From: Alphaproteobacteria bacterium
Lineage (GTDB): Bacteria > Pseudomonadota > Alphaproteobacteria > UBA8366 > JADFVY01
Direction: 5' to 3'
Assembly (NCBI GenBank): GCA_029881615.1
Contig: JAOUMF010000091.1
Coordinates: forward strand, 1 to 7,281
DNA: 7,281 nt
Shown here in pieces: positions 1 to 5,485 of the stretch. Position numbers and translations under genes: made by a program. Below the pieces are notes generated by a model. That model was not told the origin of the DNA and made no database searches. It worked only from the letters and a program-made list of their open reading frames with translations. Every line of letters begins with the position of its first letter. The stretch's first letter is position 1.

Positions 1-961
1 GTGGATGGCGCTGCGCACGTTTGAAAGACCCGGAACAAGGTCTTTCACGACTTCGCCGATAACCGGGCCCCAGCCGAGCAGTTCCGGCAACATCGCCTGC
101 TGGAAATTCTCGAGCAATTCAGCGACTTCCTCATCGGTTGCGCCCGAATCCATCGCCGCAACAAGGTCGTCATAGGCTTGCAGCCGCGCCTCGGCCACGC
201 GCCTGAGCTCGCTTCTCTTTGACTGAAGCATCGCCGCCGCCCGCCCGCCGATCGGCGAAACGGGTCCCCGCGACTCCGCCGCACGGACATCCCGGTGGAC
301 TTCCTCCTCTACAAGGCGCCGCCTTTCTTCGGGAGAAAGTGTTTCGTCCTGAAGTTTGGAAAGGAACGCCAAACGCGGCCCGTATTTCTCCCAGTTCCGT
401 ATAACGTGGGCTGCCGCATCATCTGGCAGGGCCAGAAACTCCTCACCGTCGCCCAGGTCGAAAACGATCTCGTCATCCCCGCCGACCGCACGGATTCCCC
501 CCCTGTCGCCTTCATTAAATCGATCGATATCCTCTTTTGTCGCTATTACAGCCGGGGTAAAGGCGCTCCCCGCTTTTACGATCTCCAGCCCTTCCTCTAT
601 ATCTGCTAAAGCTTCCTCATCCCGTTCCTCCGGGGTCGGCGCGTCCGAGGCGCCGGAATAGGCGTCCAGGTCGGCGGCCGTGCGAAGCCGCCAGTCGCTC
701 TTTTGGTCGAAATTATAGAATGCCCCGCTCTTCCATTGCCCTGTCCCGCCGCCGGCGGAATCGGGAATCCGGTAGACGGCTCCCGGCCTCAGCGCGCTTT
801 CGTCCACCCGGCCCTCGGCGGTCAGCGGCAGGCCGAACGTCCAGAAGCCCAAGTCATTGCGCGCGCCGGCGTTTCCCCGCCAATCGCCCGTCGGCCGCGC
901 CTCGCGTGGATTTTGTTGTCGGGCGGCTGAAATCGGGGTCATCAATTCCGGGTTCGGGCAT
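1..961 (-). CDS. Unrecognised phage-linked protein (MPEPGI N-terminus), partial, with an apparent frame break near its start
   Basis: I do not recognise the family. The start at 961 has a textbook AGGAGG 5 nt upstream and gives MPEPGIDDPDFSRPTT, closely matching the start of the protein at 5486-6676. That frame stops at TGA 856-854 after 35 residues. The frame beginning at ATG 942 is open for 314 codons to the window edge and carries protein-like sequence. It is Trp/Tyr/Gly-rich at residues 30-90, acidic at 100-215 (PTPEERDEEA, FDLGDGEEF) and helical and charged at 205-285. A hydrophobic Gly/Pro stretch follows at 287-308 (LLGWGPVIGEVVKDLVPG). Passing from the first frame to the second needs a +1 shift somewhere in 942-854. 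Alternatives are initiation at ATG 942 or ATG 981, neither with a good ribosome site. It lies 13 nt after the large terminase gene, where a portal gene is common, but nothing in it looks like a portal. The C-terminus is outside the window. Confidence 0.65.
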
Positions 962-966
962 GTTGG

Positions 967-972
967 CCTCCT
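967..972 (-). promoter_or_regulatory. Ribosome binding site AGGAGG for the 961 start
   Basis: A perfect AGGAGG sits 5 nt before ATG 961. It matters because it favours the MPEPGI frame, which closes after 35 codons, over ATG 942, which opens the long frame but has no such site. It lies just past the large terminase stop codon (977-975). Confidence 0.75.
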
Positions 973-974
973 TT

Positions 975-2540
975 TCACCATTCATGTGGGTCGTATTGTG
1001 TCTCGGCCATCGCGGGCGACGCCGCGCCCCACGCCCGTTGCACCACGATTTCGTCGCAAAGCGCGTAGGTGGCCGCGTCGCCCCGGTCCGGCGATCTGCC
1101 GATGCGGGCGATGATTTCCTCCTTGGCCTCGATCTGGATCCCGCGCGCGCTCAACCGCCAGCGCGGCGCGCAAAGGTCGGCGCGCAGTTTGGTGTCCGGC
1201 GGCAGGGCGATCGCCACCCCATGGGCCGGATCCAACGCCTCGCGCATGCGCCACCACCATTCGGCGCGCTTGTTGATGAAGCCCATCGAGCCCGTGCGGT
1301 CGCGCGCCGTCGATCGTTCAGACCCGTTGAAGGCCAGGCAGGCAATCCCGGCGCCGGCCAGATGGTCGTAGACGCTGGCCCCGATGCCGATGGAATCCAC
1401 CACCACGCCACAGCCGTTGCGCATGGCGGCCACCGCCAACGCCGCCACGGCGGGCCCGTCCGGTGTATCCGCGCCCGGATAGGCCAGCGGCGCGTCGAAC
1501 CAGTTGTCGTGCCGGGCGATCATCACCGTCTCGTCGCGCCCGCCGCGCGCGGGGTCGAGGCCCAGCGTCGTCATCGGACTCTTCGGTTTCTCCCTCGACC
1601 GCCAGCGTTCTTGCGCCGCCACCACCCAGGCCGAGGGGATCACCTGCCAGGGATCGTCCTCGCGCCCGGCCTTGAACGAGCCCTCCAGCATGCGCGAACG
1701 CAGCGGTTCGGGCAGCGCCTGCAGCGTCGCCTTGTAGCCGGTCTCCAACAGGTATGGATTGTCCTCGATCCGGCTGGGGATGAAGGTCCGCGATTTCGGC
1801 TTGATCGTCTCGCCCTTCCAGTCGAACGGGCGGCCGTCATCCACCTCGGTGTCCTTGCCGTCGATTACCGCATACCAGCGCAGCTCGCCGGGCCGCGCCG
1901 GCCGGGGATGATCCCCGTCCAGCCACGGGCCCCAATGGCGCACCACCCAGTCCCCCTCGGCCCCGGTCGGCGGATTGCCGGCCGCGATCACGCGGCAGCG
2001 CTGGCCGGTTTCGGTGGTGCGTAGCCAGGTGGTGAGGAAGCGGTATTGCCGCTCGGTGAAATGGGTGATCTCGTCAAAGGCCTTCAGATCGTGCGGCCGG
2101 CCCTGCCAGGCCTCCTCGTCGCCCTCATGTTGGCAGGCGCCGAATTCCAGCATCCGCCCCTCGCCCAGCCGCCAGCGCCGGTCCTGCGCGTTATAGCCGC
2201 CGCGCGAGCCCAGGATTTCCTGGACCCGGTCCTCCAGCGCCTTGATCTGCTTGAATTCGCGCCGAAAGACAATCGACCGGCGATGCCGCGTCAGCGCCGC
2301 GCCGATCAGCAGGTCCGACTTGCCGCCCCCGGCCGCGCCGCCATAGAACAGCTCGTCCGCCGGGCTTTCCAGCGCCTGCGCCTGCGGCGTGGGCGCAAAC
2401 AGGTTATCGCCGTCGACCAGTGGCTGCCAGACCTCGCCACTATCAAGAATCAGCCGGGCCACCCTGTTCTTTCTGTCCTCGGGCAATGATGCCAAGGATT
2501 CTTTGAGCGAGTTCAGTGTCGGATAGTTTGACATTCTCAC
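975..2540 (-). CDS. terL: Phage terminase large subunit (ATPase and nuclease)
   Basis: This is the motor protein that drives phage DNA into the prohead and cuts concatemers. At 521 residues it is full length for the family. The ATPase half has Walker A GGAAGGGKS at residues 67-75, a Walker B-like LKAFDE at 152-157 with the catalytic acid pair, and a coupling-type VIAAGNPP at 184-191. The C-terminal RNase H-like nuclease shows the usual acidic positions: GLDPARGGRDET (about D329), VVVDSIGIG (D382) and RGDAATYA (D488). The listed start is GTG at 2540. ATG at 2534, two codons in, is equally plausible, and GGGG just upstream could serve either. The start lies inside the small subunit gene, giving about 98 bp of overlap and suggesting translational coupling. 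Codon use is strongly GC-biased, unlike the accessory genes at 3432-5482. No frameshift or missing motif is visible, so the protein looks functional. Confidence 0.95.
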   Translation of the reverse strand: MRMSNYPTLNSLKESLASLPEDRKNRVARLILDSGEVWQPLVDGDNLFAPTPQAQALESPADELFYGGAAGGGKSDLLIGAALTRHRRSIVFRREFKQIKALEDRVQEILGSRGGYNAQDRRWRLGEGRMLEFGACQHEGDEEAWQGRPHDLKAFDEITHFTERQYRFLTTWLRTTETGQRCRVIAAGNPPTGAEGDWVVRHWGPWLDGDHPRPARPGELRWYAVIDGKDTEVDDGRPFDWKGETIKPKSRTFIPSRIEDNPYLLETGYKATLQALPEPLRSRMLEGSFKAGREDDPWQVIPSAWVVAAQERWRSREKPKSPMTTLGLDPARGGRDETVMIARHDNWFDAPLAYPGADTPDGPAVAALAVAAMRNGCGVVVDSIGIGASVYDHLAGAGIACLAFNGSERSTARDRTGSMGFINKRAEWWWRMREALDPAHGVAIALPPDTKLRADLCAPRWRLSARGIQIEAKEEIIARIGRSPDRGDAATYALCDEIVVQRAWGAASPAMAETQYDPHEW

Positions 2541-3042
2541 GTTCCCCTTCTTCCGCGTTTTCGCCGGATTTACGGGCGAACAGGCCCAGATGCTTGCCGA
2601 CCAGTTCCAGATTCCGCGACTTGTCGGCCAGCTTGACCTTGGTCTTCTTCACCTCGCGCCCCGCCGCGCCGCGCCCGGAGACGAACTCCTCAACCTGAAT
2701 TTCGACCAGCGCGGTGGCCTGGTCGCGGGTCAGGCGCGACAGGTCCACATAGGCGCTGCCATCGGCCTGGGGCTTGAAGTAATCCATGAGGTTCGCGAAC
2801 CCCATCAGCGCAAGTTCGCGCAGCACCCGGTCGGCGGTGATTTCCAGCTTCTCGGCGCGGCCCGCCATCGCCGCCTCGATCGCCGCCTTCACGCGCGGCC
2901 GGTTGAACACCCTGTGGGCGTGCGTCCCGGCCGTGTTCCGGGCGTAACCCGCCCGAATGGCGGCCTGCGTGGCGTTCAGGTCGATCAGATATTCGCGAAC
3001 GAACAGCCGCTCGCGATCGTTAAGTTTCTTGGATATGGACAT
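2443..3042 (-). CDS. terS: Phage terminase small subunit (Terminase_2-like)
   Basis: This is the DNA-recognition subunit that selects the packaging site and hands DNA to the large subunit. The 199-residue product opens with the typical pattern LNDRERLFVREYLIDLNATQ at residues 7-26, then AAIRAGYARNTAGTHAHR, a helix-turn-helix region with the family's 'N-x-T-x-A-A-x-x-A-G-Y' signature. It continues with VKAAIEAAMAGRAEKLEIT and a charged C-terminal part. ATG 3042 is preceded by GGGAG 4 nt away, a good ribosome site. The gene overlaps the downstream terL start, the usual terS-terL order. Upstream are about 80 nt of leader and then the terminator of repeat copy A, so transcription either starts in that leader or reads through the terminator. 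Confidence 0.93.
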   Translation of the reverse strand: MSISKKLNDRERLFVREYLIDLNATQAAIRAGYARNTAGTHAHRVFNRPRVKAAIEAAMAGRAEKLEITADRVLRELALMGFANLMDYFKPQADGSAYVDLSRLTRDQATALVEIQVEEFVSGRGAAGREVKKTKVKLADKSRNLELVGKHLGLFARKSGENAEEGERENVKLSDTELAQRILGIIARGQKEQGGPADS

Positions 3043-3131
3043 CTCGCTCCCATCCCTGTTGAAAGACTGCGCGCGACGGTACAGGCCACGCGCCCGGCCG
3101 GAAGCAGCGGCTAAGCCGGCACGGGAGAAAC

Positions 3132-3163
3132 AAAAAAACCCGCGCCGGAAATCCGGGCGGGTT
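3132..3163 (-). terminator. Intrinsic terminator A
   Basis: On the minus strand AACCCGC pairs with GCGGGTT, enclosing CCGGA-TT-TCCGG with one bulged C, followed by seven Ts. It would stop transcription coming from the nuclease-like gene at 3432-3935, or the short RNA proposed in this repeat, before terS. Confidence 0.88.
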
Positions 3164-3184
3164 GCTCTCGCTATTCATGCGAGT
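3132..3184 (-). ncRNA. Candidate ~53-nt small RNA, copy A
   Basis: If the promoter at 3191-3219 is active, the transcript would start near 3184 and end at the terminator T-run. It would hold a 5' stem-loop CTCGC-ATGAATA-GCGAG, a short GAGAGC linker and the terminator hairpin. The same unit is preserved at 6740-6791. This is inferred from promoter spacing and structure, with no family match. Alternatively the unit is a leader with an attenuator controlling terS. Confidence 0.4.
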
Positions 3185-3190
3185 CTGAAG

Positions 3191-3219
3191 ATTCTCAACC
3201 ATTTGCTGTCCCCGGTCAA
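3191..3219 (-). promoter_or_regulatory. Sigma70-like promoter A
   Basis: TTGACC (3219-3214) and GAGAAT (3196-3191) are separated by exactly 17 bp. The -35 box matches the consensus at 5 of 6 positions and the -10 box at 4 of 6. An 11-base C-run on the minus strand abuts the -35 box. The identical pair occurs in copy C. Confidence 0.5.
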
Positions 3220-3230
3220 GGGGGGGGGGG
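3220..3230. repeat. 11-base G homopolymer next to the -35 box
   Basis: Eleven consecutive Gs on the plus strand lie immediately upstream of promoter A as it is transcribed. The equivalent run in copy C has five. Such tracts slip during replication and also cause assembly errors, so the true length is uncertain. Confidence 0.85.
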
Positions 3231-3306
3231 CCCGCCCTAAAAAAATGCGCGCGGACTTGGCCCGGCTATCCGAACGAGACGAAGGCTAGAACTTGCAACC
3301 TTTTTC

Positions 3307-3332
3307 CACCGTGCCTATATGTAATCACGGTG
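3307..3332. repeat. Inverted repeat, 7-bp arms
   Basis: CACCGTG at 3307-3313 and CACGGTG at 3326-3332 are perfect inverted arms around a 12-nt AT-rich centre. There is no T-run after it on either strand, so it is not a clear terminator. It could be a protein-binding site. It lies in the 3225-3431 gap, where I see no convincing gene. Confidence 0.4.
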
Positions 3333-3400
3333 AAGCTTGGGACCGTTTCGGACGTAAAGTTCCGGGGAATACTTGCATTGGAACCCCCAGGATAAGCCCC

Positions 3401-3426
3401 ACCGGGGCTGTTTCGGCAGCCCCGGT
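3401..3426 (-). terminator. Strong stem-loop just after the nuclease-like gene
   Basis: ACCGGGGCTG and CAGCCCCGGT form a perfect 10-bp stem with a 6-nt loop, starting 5 nt past the stop codon of the gene at 3432-3935. The T-run of a standard intrinsic terminator is missing on the minus strand, where the stem is followed by GGGGCTTATCC. It may stabilise the mRNA 3' end or act as a weak terminator. Confidence 0.5.
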
Positions 3427-3431
3427 CGGTA

Positions 3432-3935
3432 TTATTTGTTATGCTTGGGCGCCGGTGATTTATAGGCGGTATGGGCCGAAAGAATTCGGCCTTTTTTCTG
3501 TACTTCCTCGACAACATAGTACCAGTCGCCGATCCGCTTGCGGTAGGTAATAGCGGGTAGATTCCGCCCCCTGGTTAGCTTGTCGCTTGGGATAATATGT
3601 CCCGTCTCTACAATTTCTGGTATTAGTTCAAAATCGTTCTTGGCGAATGGCAAATAATCATCTGCGTGCAGGCCAACGATGTGCCCTACACTGTCTTCAT
3701 CAATGCGATGAACCGCGCCACGCAGATCATAGTCAATTCCATAATCCTGCTTAAGTTGCTGCCGCAATTCATCTGCCCGACCGACACTGACACGGCCAAA
3801 CCAGACCCGCTCCGGTTTGCCTCTGGATACTGTTTCCGACCGGTTTCGCTGCACGAAATCAACCAGATCTCTGACCTTCCGTTTAATAATAGACGGCGGG
3901 CTAACGGCTTGTTCCACGCCGCCAAGGTCGCGCAA
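3432..3935 (-). CDS. PBECR-like phage nuclease domain, orphan C-terminal cassette
   Basis: This is probably an RNase-type toxin domain of the phage Barnase-EndoU-ColicinE5/D-RelE superfamily. The diagnostic C-terminal layout is visible: AVHRIDEDSVGHI (residues 74-86, with H76 and H85), then FELIPEIVETGHI (102-114). An AITYRKRIGDWYYVVEEV strand pair (128-145) and SAHTAYKS (153-160) end the fold. The 'IPEI...Y.K..G.YYVVEEV...TAYK' pattern is characteristic, but family assignment is by eye. Residues 1-60 are a charged linker. The TTG start at 3935 has no good ribosome site, and the frame stays open a little further upstream (to about 4010). It abuts a carrier-gene fragment in another frame, so it looks like a toxin tip detached from its carrier. 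No immunity-like gene follows before 3225. Base composition is richer in A/T than the terminase genes, consistent with transfer. Expression as it stands is doubtful. Confidence 0.6.
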   Translation of the reverse strand: MRDLGGVEQAVSPPSIIKRKVRDLVDFVQRNRSETVSRGKPERVWFGRVSVGRADELRQQLKQDYGIDYDLRGAVHRIDEDSVGHIVGLHADDYLPFAKNDFELIPEIVETGHIIPSDKLTRGRNLPAITYRKRIGDWYYVVEEVQKKGRILSAHTAYKSPAPKHNK

Positions 3936-3952
3936 TTCAATTTCTTTACGTG

Positions 3953-4150
3953 CGGCGCGGCCATCGTGCGAAGCGCAAGATCGCCGAGTAGCGTTCCACC
4001 CTCGAAAAGAAATTCATTAATGCCCCTGATCGTGCCGAATAGTGGCGTCAGAGTGCCTTCGCTGGACTAATTGACCAGAGGACCAAGATCTTCGTGCGCA
4101 ATCCCCAAGGAGCTTTCAAACAGCCCGGATACCACCATCGCGACGGCGCC
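3953..4150 (-). pseudogene. Broken duplicate of residues 168-233 of the 5486-6676 protein
   Basis: The 66 codons here align without gaps to 5984-6181, counting residues from ATG 6682. About ten substitutions and one stop separate them. Shared runs include SGLFES, LGIAHEDLGPLVN, FGTIRGINE, GDLALR and AAP. The His codon of the intact gene is TAG here (4069-4067), so the frame is closed. The match ends sharply at both sides: at 4150 it meets terminator repeat B around a shared CCGGCA, and at 3953 it meets the nuclease-like domain, which is read in a different frame. There is no start codon or upstream carrier sequence. It appears to be a recombination remnant that brought the nuclease tip. The region 3936-4244 holds only this fragment and terminator B. 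Confidence 0.85.
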
Positions 4151-4203
4151 GGCACGGGAGAAACAAAAAAAACCCGCGCCGGAAATCCGGGCGGGTTGCT
4201 CTC
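4148..4203. repeat. Repeat copy B (terminator part only)
   Basis: This matches 3115-3169, including the GCCGGCACGGGAG flank that copy C lacks, and differs only by 8 instead of 7 As. Beyond 4203 the promoter-bearing part is absent. In its place is a different perfect palindrome, CTCAATATTGAG, occupying the position of the CTCGC/GCGAG stem in copies A and C. Confidence 0.88.
4165..4197 (-). terminator. Intrinsic terminator B
   Basis: This has the same hairpin as terminator A, followed on the minus strand by eight Ts. It lies about 48 nt after the stop of the gene at 4245-4790 and closes that transcription unit. It also separates the unit from the carrier fragment and nuclease-like cassette. 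Confidence 0.88.
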
Positions 4204-4244
4204 TCAATATTGAGTGGATTATCGAGCTTGCGGAATCGGGCCTT

Positions 4245-4790
4245 CTACCCGAACGTGCCGAACGCGAGGCGCTCTATTCCCTTCTCGCGGCAGGCGCGCG
4301 CCGCCCGCACCATGCCTTCCATGTTGGAGATCAACAAACCCAAGGCTTGGGTTCGCCACAGGCCGACGCGATAGGGGTCCTCGCCGGGCAGGATTTTGGG
4401 CATTGGGCCAGTTCCGCCGGGAATAACACCCTTTGTTCGGATTTCACGGACCCAGTACTCGCACATGACCATGGCGTCCGGATCGTTCATTCCCATTTTC
4501 GATACAAACCCCTCGACGGACTGCTCCAACTCGTCCGGGCTGAACCAAAAGTCGGGGTCGTCCGTAAATTCGCCAGTATCGTCGATGCTGGAATAGGCCT
4601 GCAAAATGGTAAAAGGCTTGAGCCCGACGCGCAGGGCAAGCGTTTCATAAGAGTAAACGCACAGGTCCACCCACTTCGCGATTGAAGTCGGTTCATAGAA
4701 GGAGCCAAATTCATCGTAGACATCCCACGCCTCCACTTCAGTCGGTATCGGCTCTTCAAGGGGCCAGATCAGACATATGGATAACGACAT
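4245..4790 (-). CDS. Small acidic unrecognised protein, immunity-protein candidate
   Basis: The product has 181 residues and I do not recognise the family. It has no signal peptide and no clear membrane span. Acidic residues clearly outnumber basic ones, notably at residues 70-97 (SIDDTGEFTDDPDFWFSPDE), with many aromatics, as is usual for cytoplasmic immunity proteins. A basic C-terminal helix follows (about 160-174, VRAARACREKGIERL). ATG 4790 is preceded by GAGGG with 4 nt spacing, a good ribosome site. It follows the 4862-5482 ORF after 71 nt and has a candidate promoter of its own overlapping that ORF's stop. It ends at terminator B. Position, charge and separate promoter fit an immunity gene for a toxin encoded by the ORFs just upstream. 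That role is inferred from context only, and a regulator or unrelated accessory protein is possible. Confidence 0.72.
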   Translation of the reverse strand: MSLSICLIWPLEEPIPTEVEAWDVYDEFGSFYEPTSIAKWVDLCVYSYETLALRVGLKPFTILQAYSSIDDTGEFTDDPDFWFSPDELEQSVEGFVSKMGMNDPDAMVMCEYWVREIRTKGVIPGGTGPMPKILPGEDPYRVGLWRTQALGLLISNMEGMVRAARACREKGIERLAFGTFG

Positions 4791-4820
4791 ATTCCCTCAC
4801 GTTTGCGACGAGGAAGCGTT

Positions 4821-4839
4821 TACTCCCGCTTGGAGAGTA
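4821..4839. promoter_or_regulatory. Imperfect palindrome over the -10 box and start site
   Basis: On the minus strand TACTC(T)CC-AAGC-GG-GAGTA forms two arms with one unpaired T. It covers most of the candidate -10 box (4841-4836) and the expected start near 4829. This is a typical place for a repressor operator. It could equally be a 5' hairpin in the mRNA. Confidence 0.35.
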
Positions 4840-4865
4840 TCGTTTTTCCCAGGCGAAGCTGTCAA
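4836..4865 (-). promoter_or_regulatory. Candidate sigma70 promoter for the 4245-4790 gene
   Basis: A perfect TTGACA (4865-4860) overlaps the TGA stop of the upstream ORF. GATACT (4841-4836, 4 of 6 consensus) follows after 18 bp. The start near 4829 would give a leader of about 39 nt to ATG 4790. Confidence 0.5.
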
Positions 4866-5482
4866 TCCTCTTCGCTGCCCGCGCCGTACCAACCTTCCCC
4901 CGCCTCATTCGGCACGGCGGCGGGAACGAATTTCGTATAGAGATCCGCGTAATCGGCCAGCGTTATCGTTTTTTTGCCGCCTTCACGCATGGAAATCAGG
5001 GCGCTGAGCAGGGCTTCCTTTGTCGCTTCGTCGATATGGCCTTTCTCTACCAACGTGACCATCCTGGACTCGACCAACTCAAATGCCTCCTTAAGGGGTA
5101 TCTGGTAGTCGAAAATCCGTAGAGTACGGACCGAAACAACAGGCGGGTCGCCGAAGCTACCCGGATTAGCCCGAGCCTCGGCATCTACCGCTCTCTGGTG
5201 GGGTGGTCCGATCGTCTCCCCTGTTTTCACTTCGTAATGCTCAGGCAAAGCTCTTTTGGTTTCCCCCTGGCGGCCCCGCAGCCTAGCGTACATTGCGTAC
5301 ACTTCCTCCATGACCTGATCGCTCCAGCCCCGGGCAACAATATCGTATCGCCGATCCTTCGCAAACCAGACAGGGGTTTTAACTTCCACTTCAGGGAGAG
5401 CTTCCGGATCCATTCTTTCCGCGAGTCCGAGGCCATGCCTTTCGGCGGCGGCCCCTATCGCATTGTTCGTGGCCGGTTTCAC
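4862..5482 (-). CDS. Unrecognised protein, in frame with the upstream carrier across one stop codon
   Basis: The product has 206 residues if started at GTG 5482. No family is recognised. It has no signal peptide or membrane span. The first part (KPATNNAIGAAAERHGLGLA) reads as a helix, followed by VEVKTPVWFAKDRRYDIV and then a charged region with WSDQVMEEVYAMYARLRGR (about 53-71). A long helix pair spans about 130-165 (KEAFELVESRMVTLVEKGHI, TKEALLSALISMREGG), and the tail is acidic. Its frame is identical to that of the 5486-6676 gene: only TAA and one CAT codon separate them, with no frame change. It may be a separate, translationally coupled gene, with GGAAGAAG 11 nt before the GTG being rather far. 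Or it may be the C-terminal part of a ~604-residue protein cut by a nonsense codon. Followed by the acidic gene at 4245-4790, it sits where a toxin tip would be expected. Confidence 0.7.
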   Translation of the reverse strand: MKPATNNAIGAAAERHGLGLAERMDPEALPEVEVKTPVWFAKDRRYDIVARGWSDQVMEEVYAMYARLRGRQGETKRALPEHYEVKTGETIGPPHQRAVDAEARANPGSFGDPPVVSVRTLRIFDYQIPLKEAFELVESRMVTLVEKGHIDEATKEALLSALISMREGGKKTITLADYADLYTKFVPAAVPNEAGEGWYGAGSEED

Positions 5483-5485
5483 ATG

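Larger units (their letters stand above)
3115..3224. repeat. Repeat copy A: promoter, stem-loop and terminator element
   Basis: Positions 3123-3224 match 6731-6831 almost base for base. The only internal difference I see is 7 versus 6 As in the A-run. Positions 3115-3169 also match copy B (4148-4203), again apart from A-run length. The match to copy C ends inside a G-run. Copies A and C flank the accessory block, and copy A lies directly upstream of terS. The conserved part covers a whole promoter-to-terminator unit, so it is more than a shared terminator. Confidence 0.9.

Noticed and set aside
45..290. Minus-strand 81-codon ORF at the left edge
   Set aside because: It lies in another frame within the long open frame that starts at 942, and is Arg/Ser-rich as a shadow would be.
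720..2024. Long plus-strand ORF of 434 codons
   Set aside because: It is antisense to the clear large terminase gene. Its product is Arg/Pro/Ala/Gly-rich with no motif, as expected from the complement of GC-biased codons.
2590..3114. Plus-strand ORF of 174 codons
   Set aside because: It is antisense to the small terminase gene, with shadow-type composition.
3020..3202. Minus-strand ORFs in repeat copies A and C sharing the peptide MVENLQTRMNSESNPPGF
   Set aside because: The shared peptide follows from the DNA repeat itself. It runs through the terminator hairpin, has no good ribosome site, and diverges completely after the repeat.
3686..3964. Minus-strand ORF beginning MAAPHVKK
   Set aside because: It continues the broken carrier fragment's frame into the nuclease-like gene in the wrong frame. 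The product has no recognisable pattern and no ribosome site.
4071..4685. Plus-strand ORF of 204 codons
   Set aside because: It runs across the carrier fragment and terminator B and antisense to the 4245-4790 gene. The minus-strand gene has a proper start, ribosome site and promoter.
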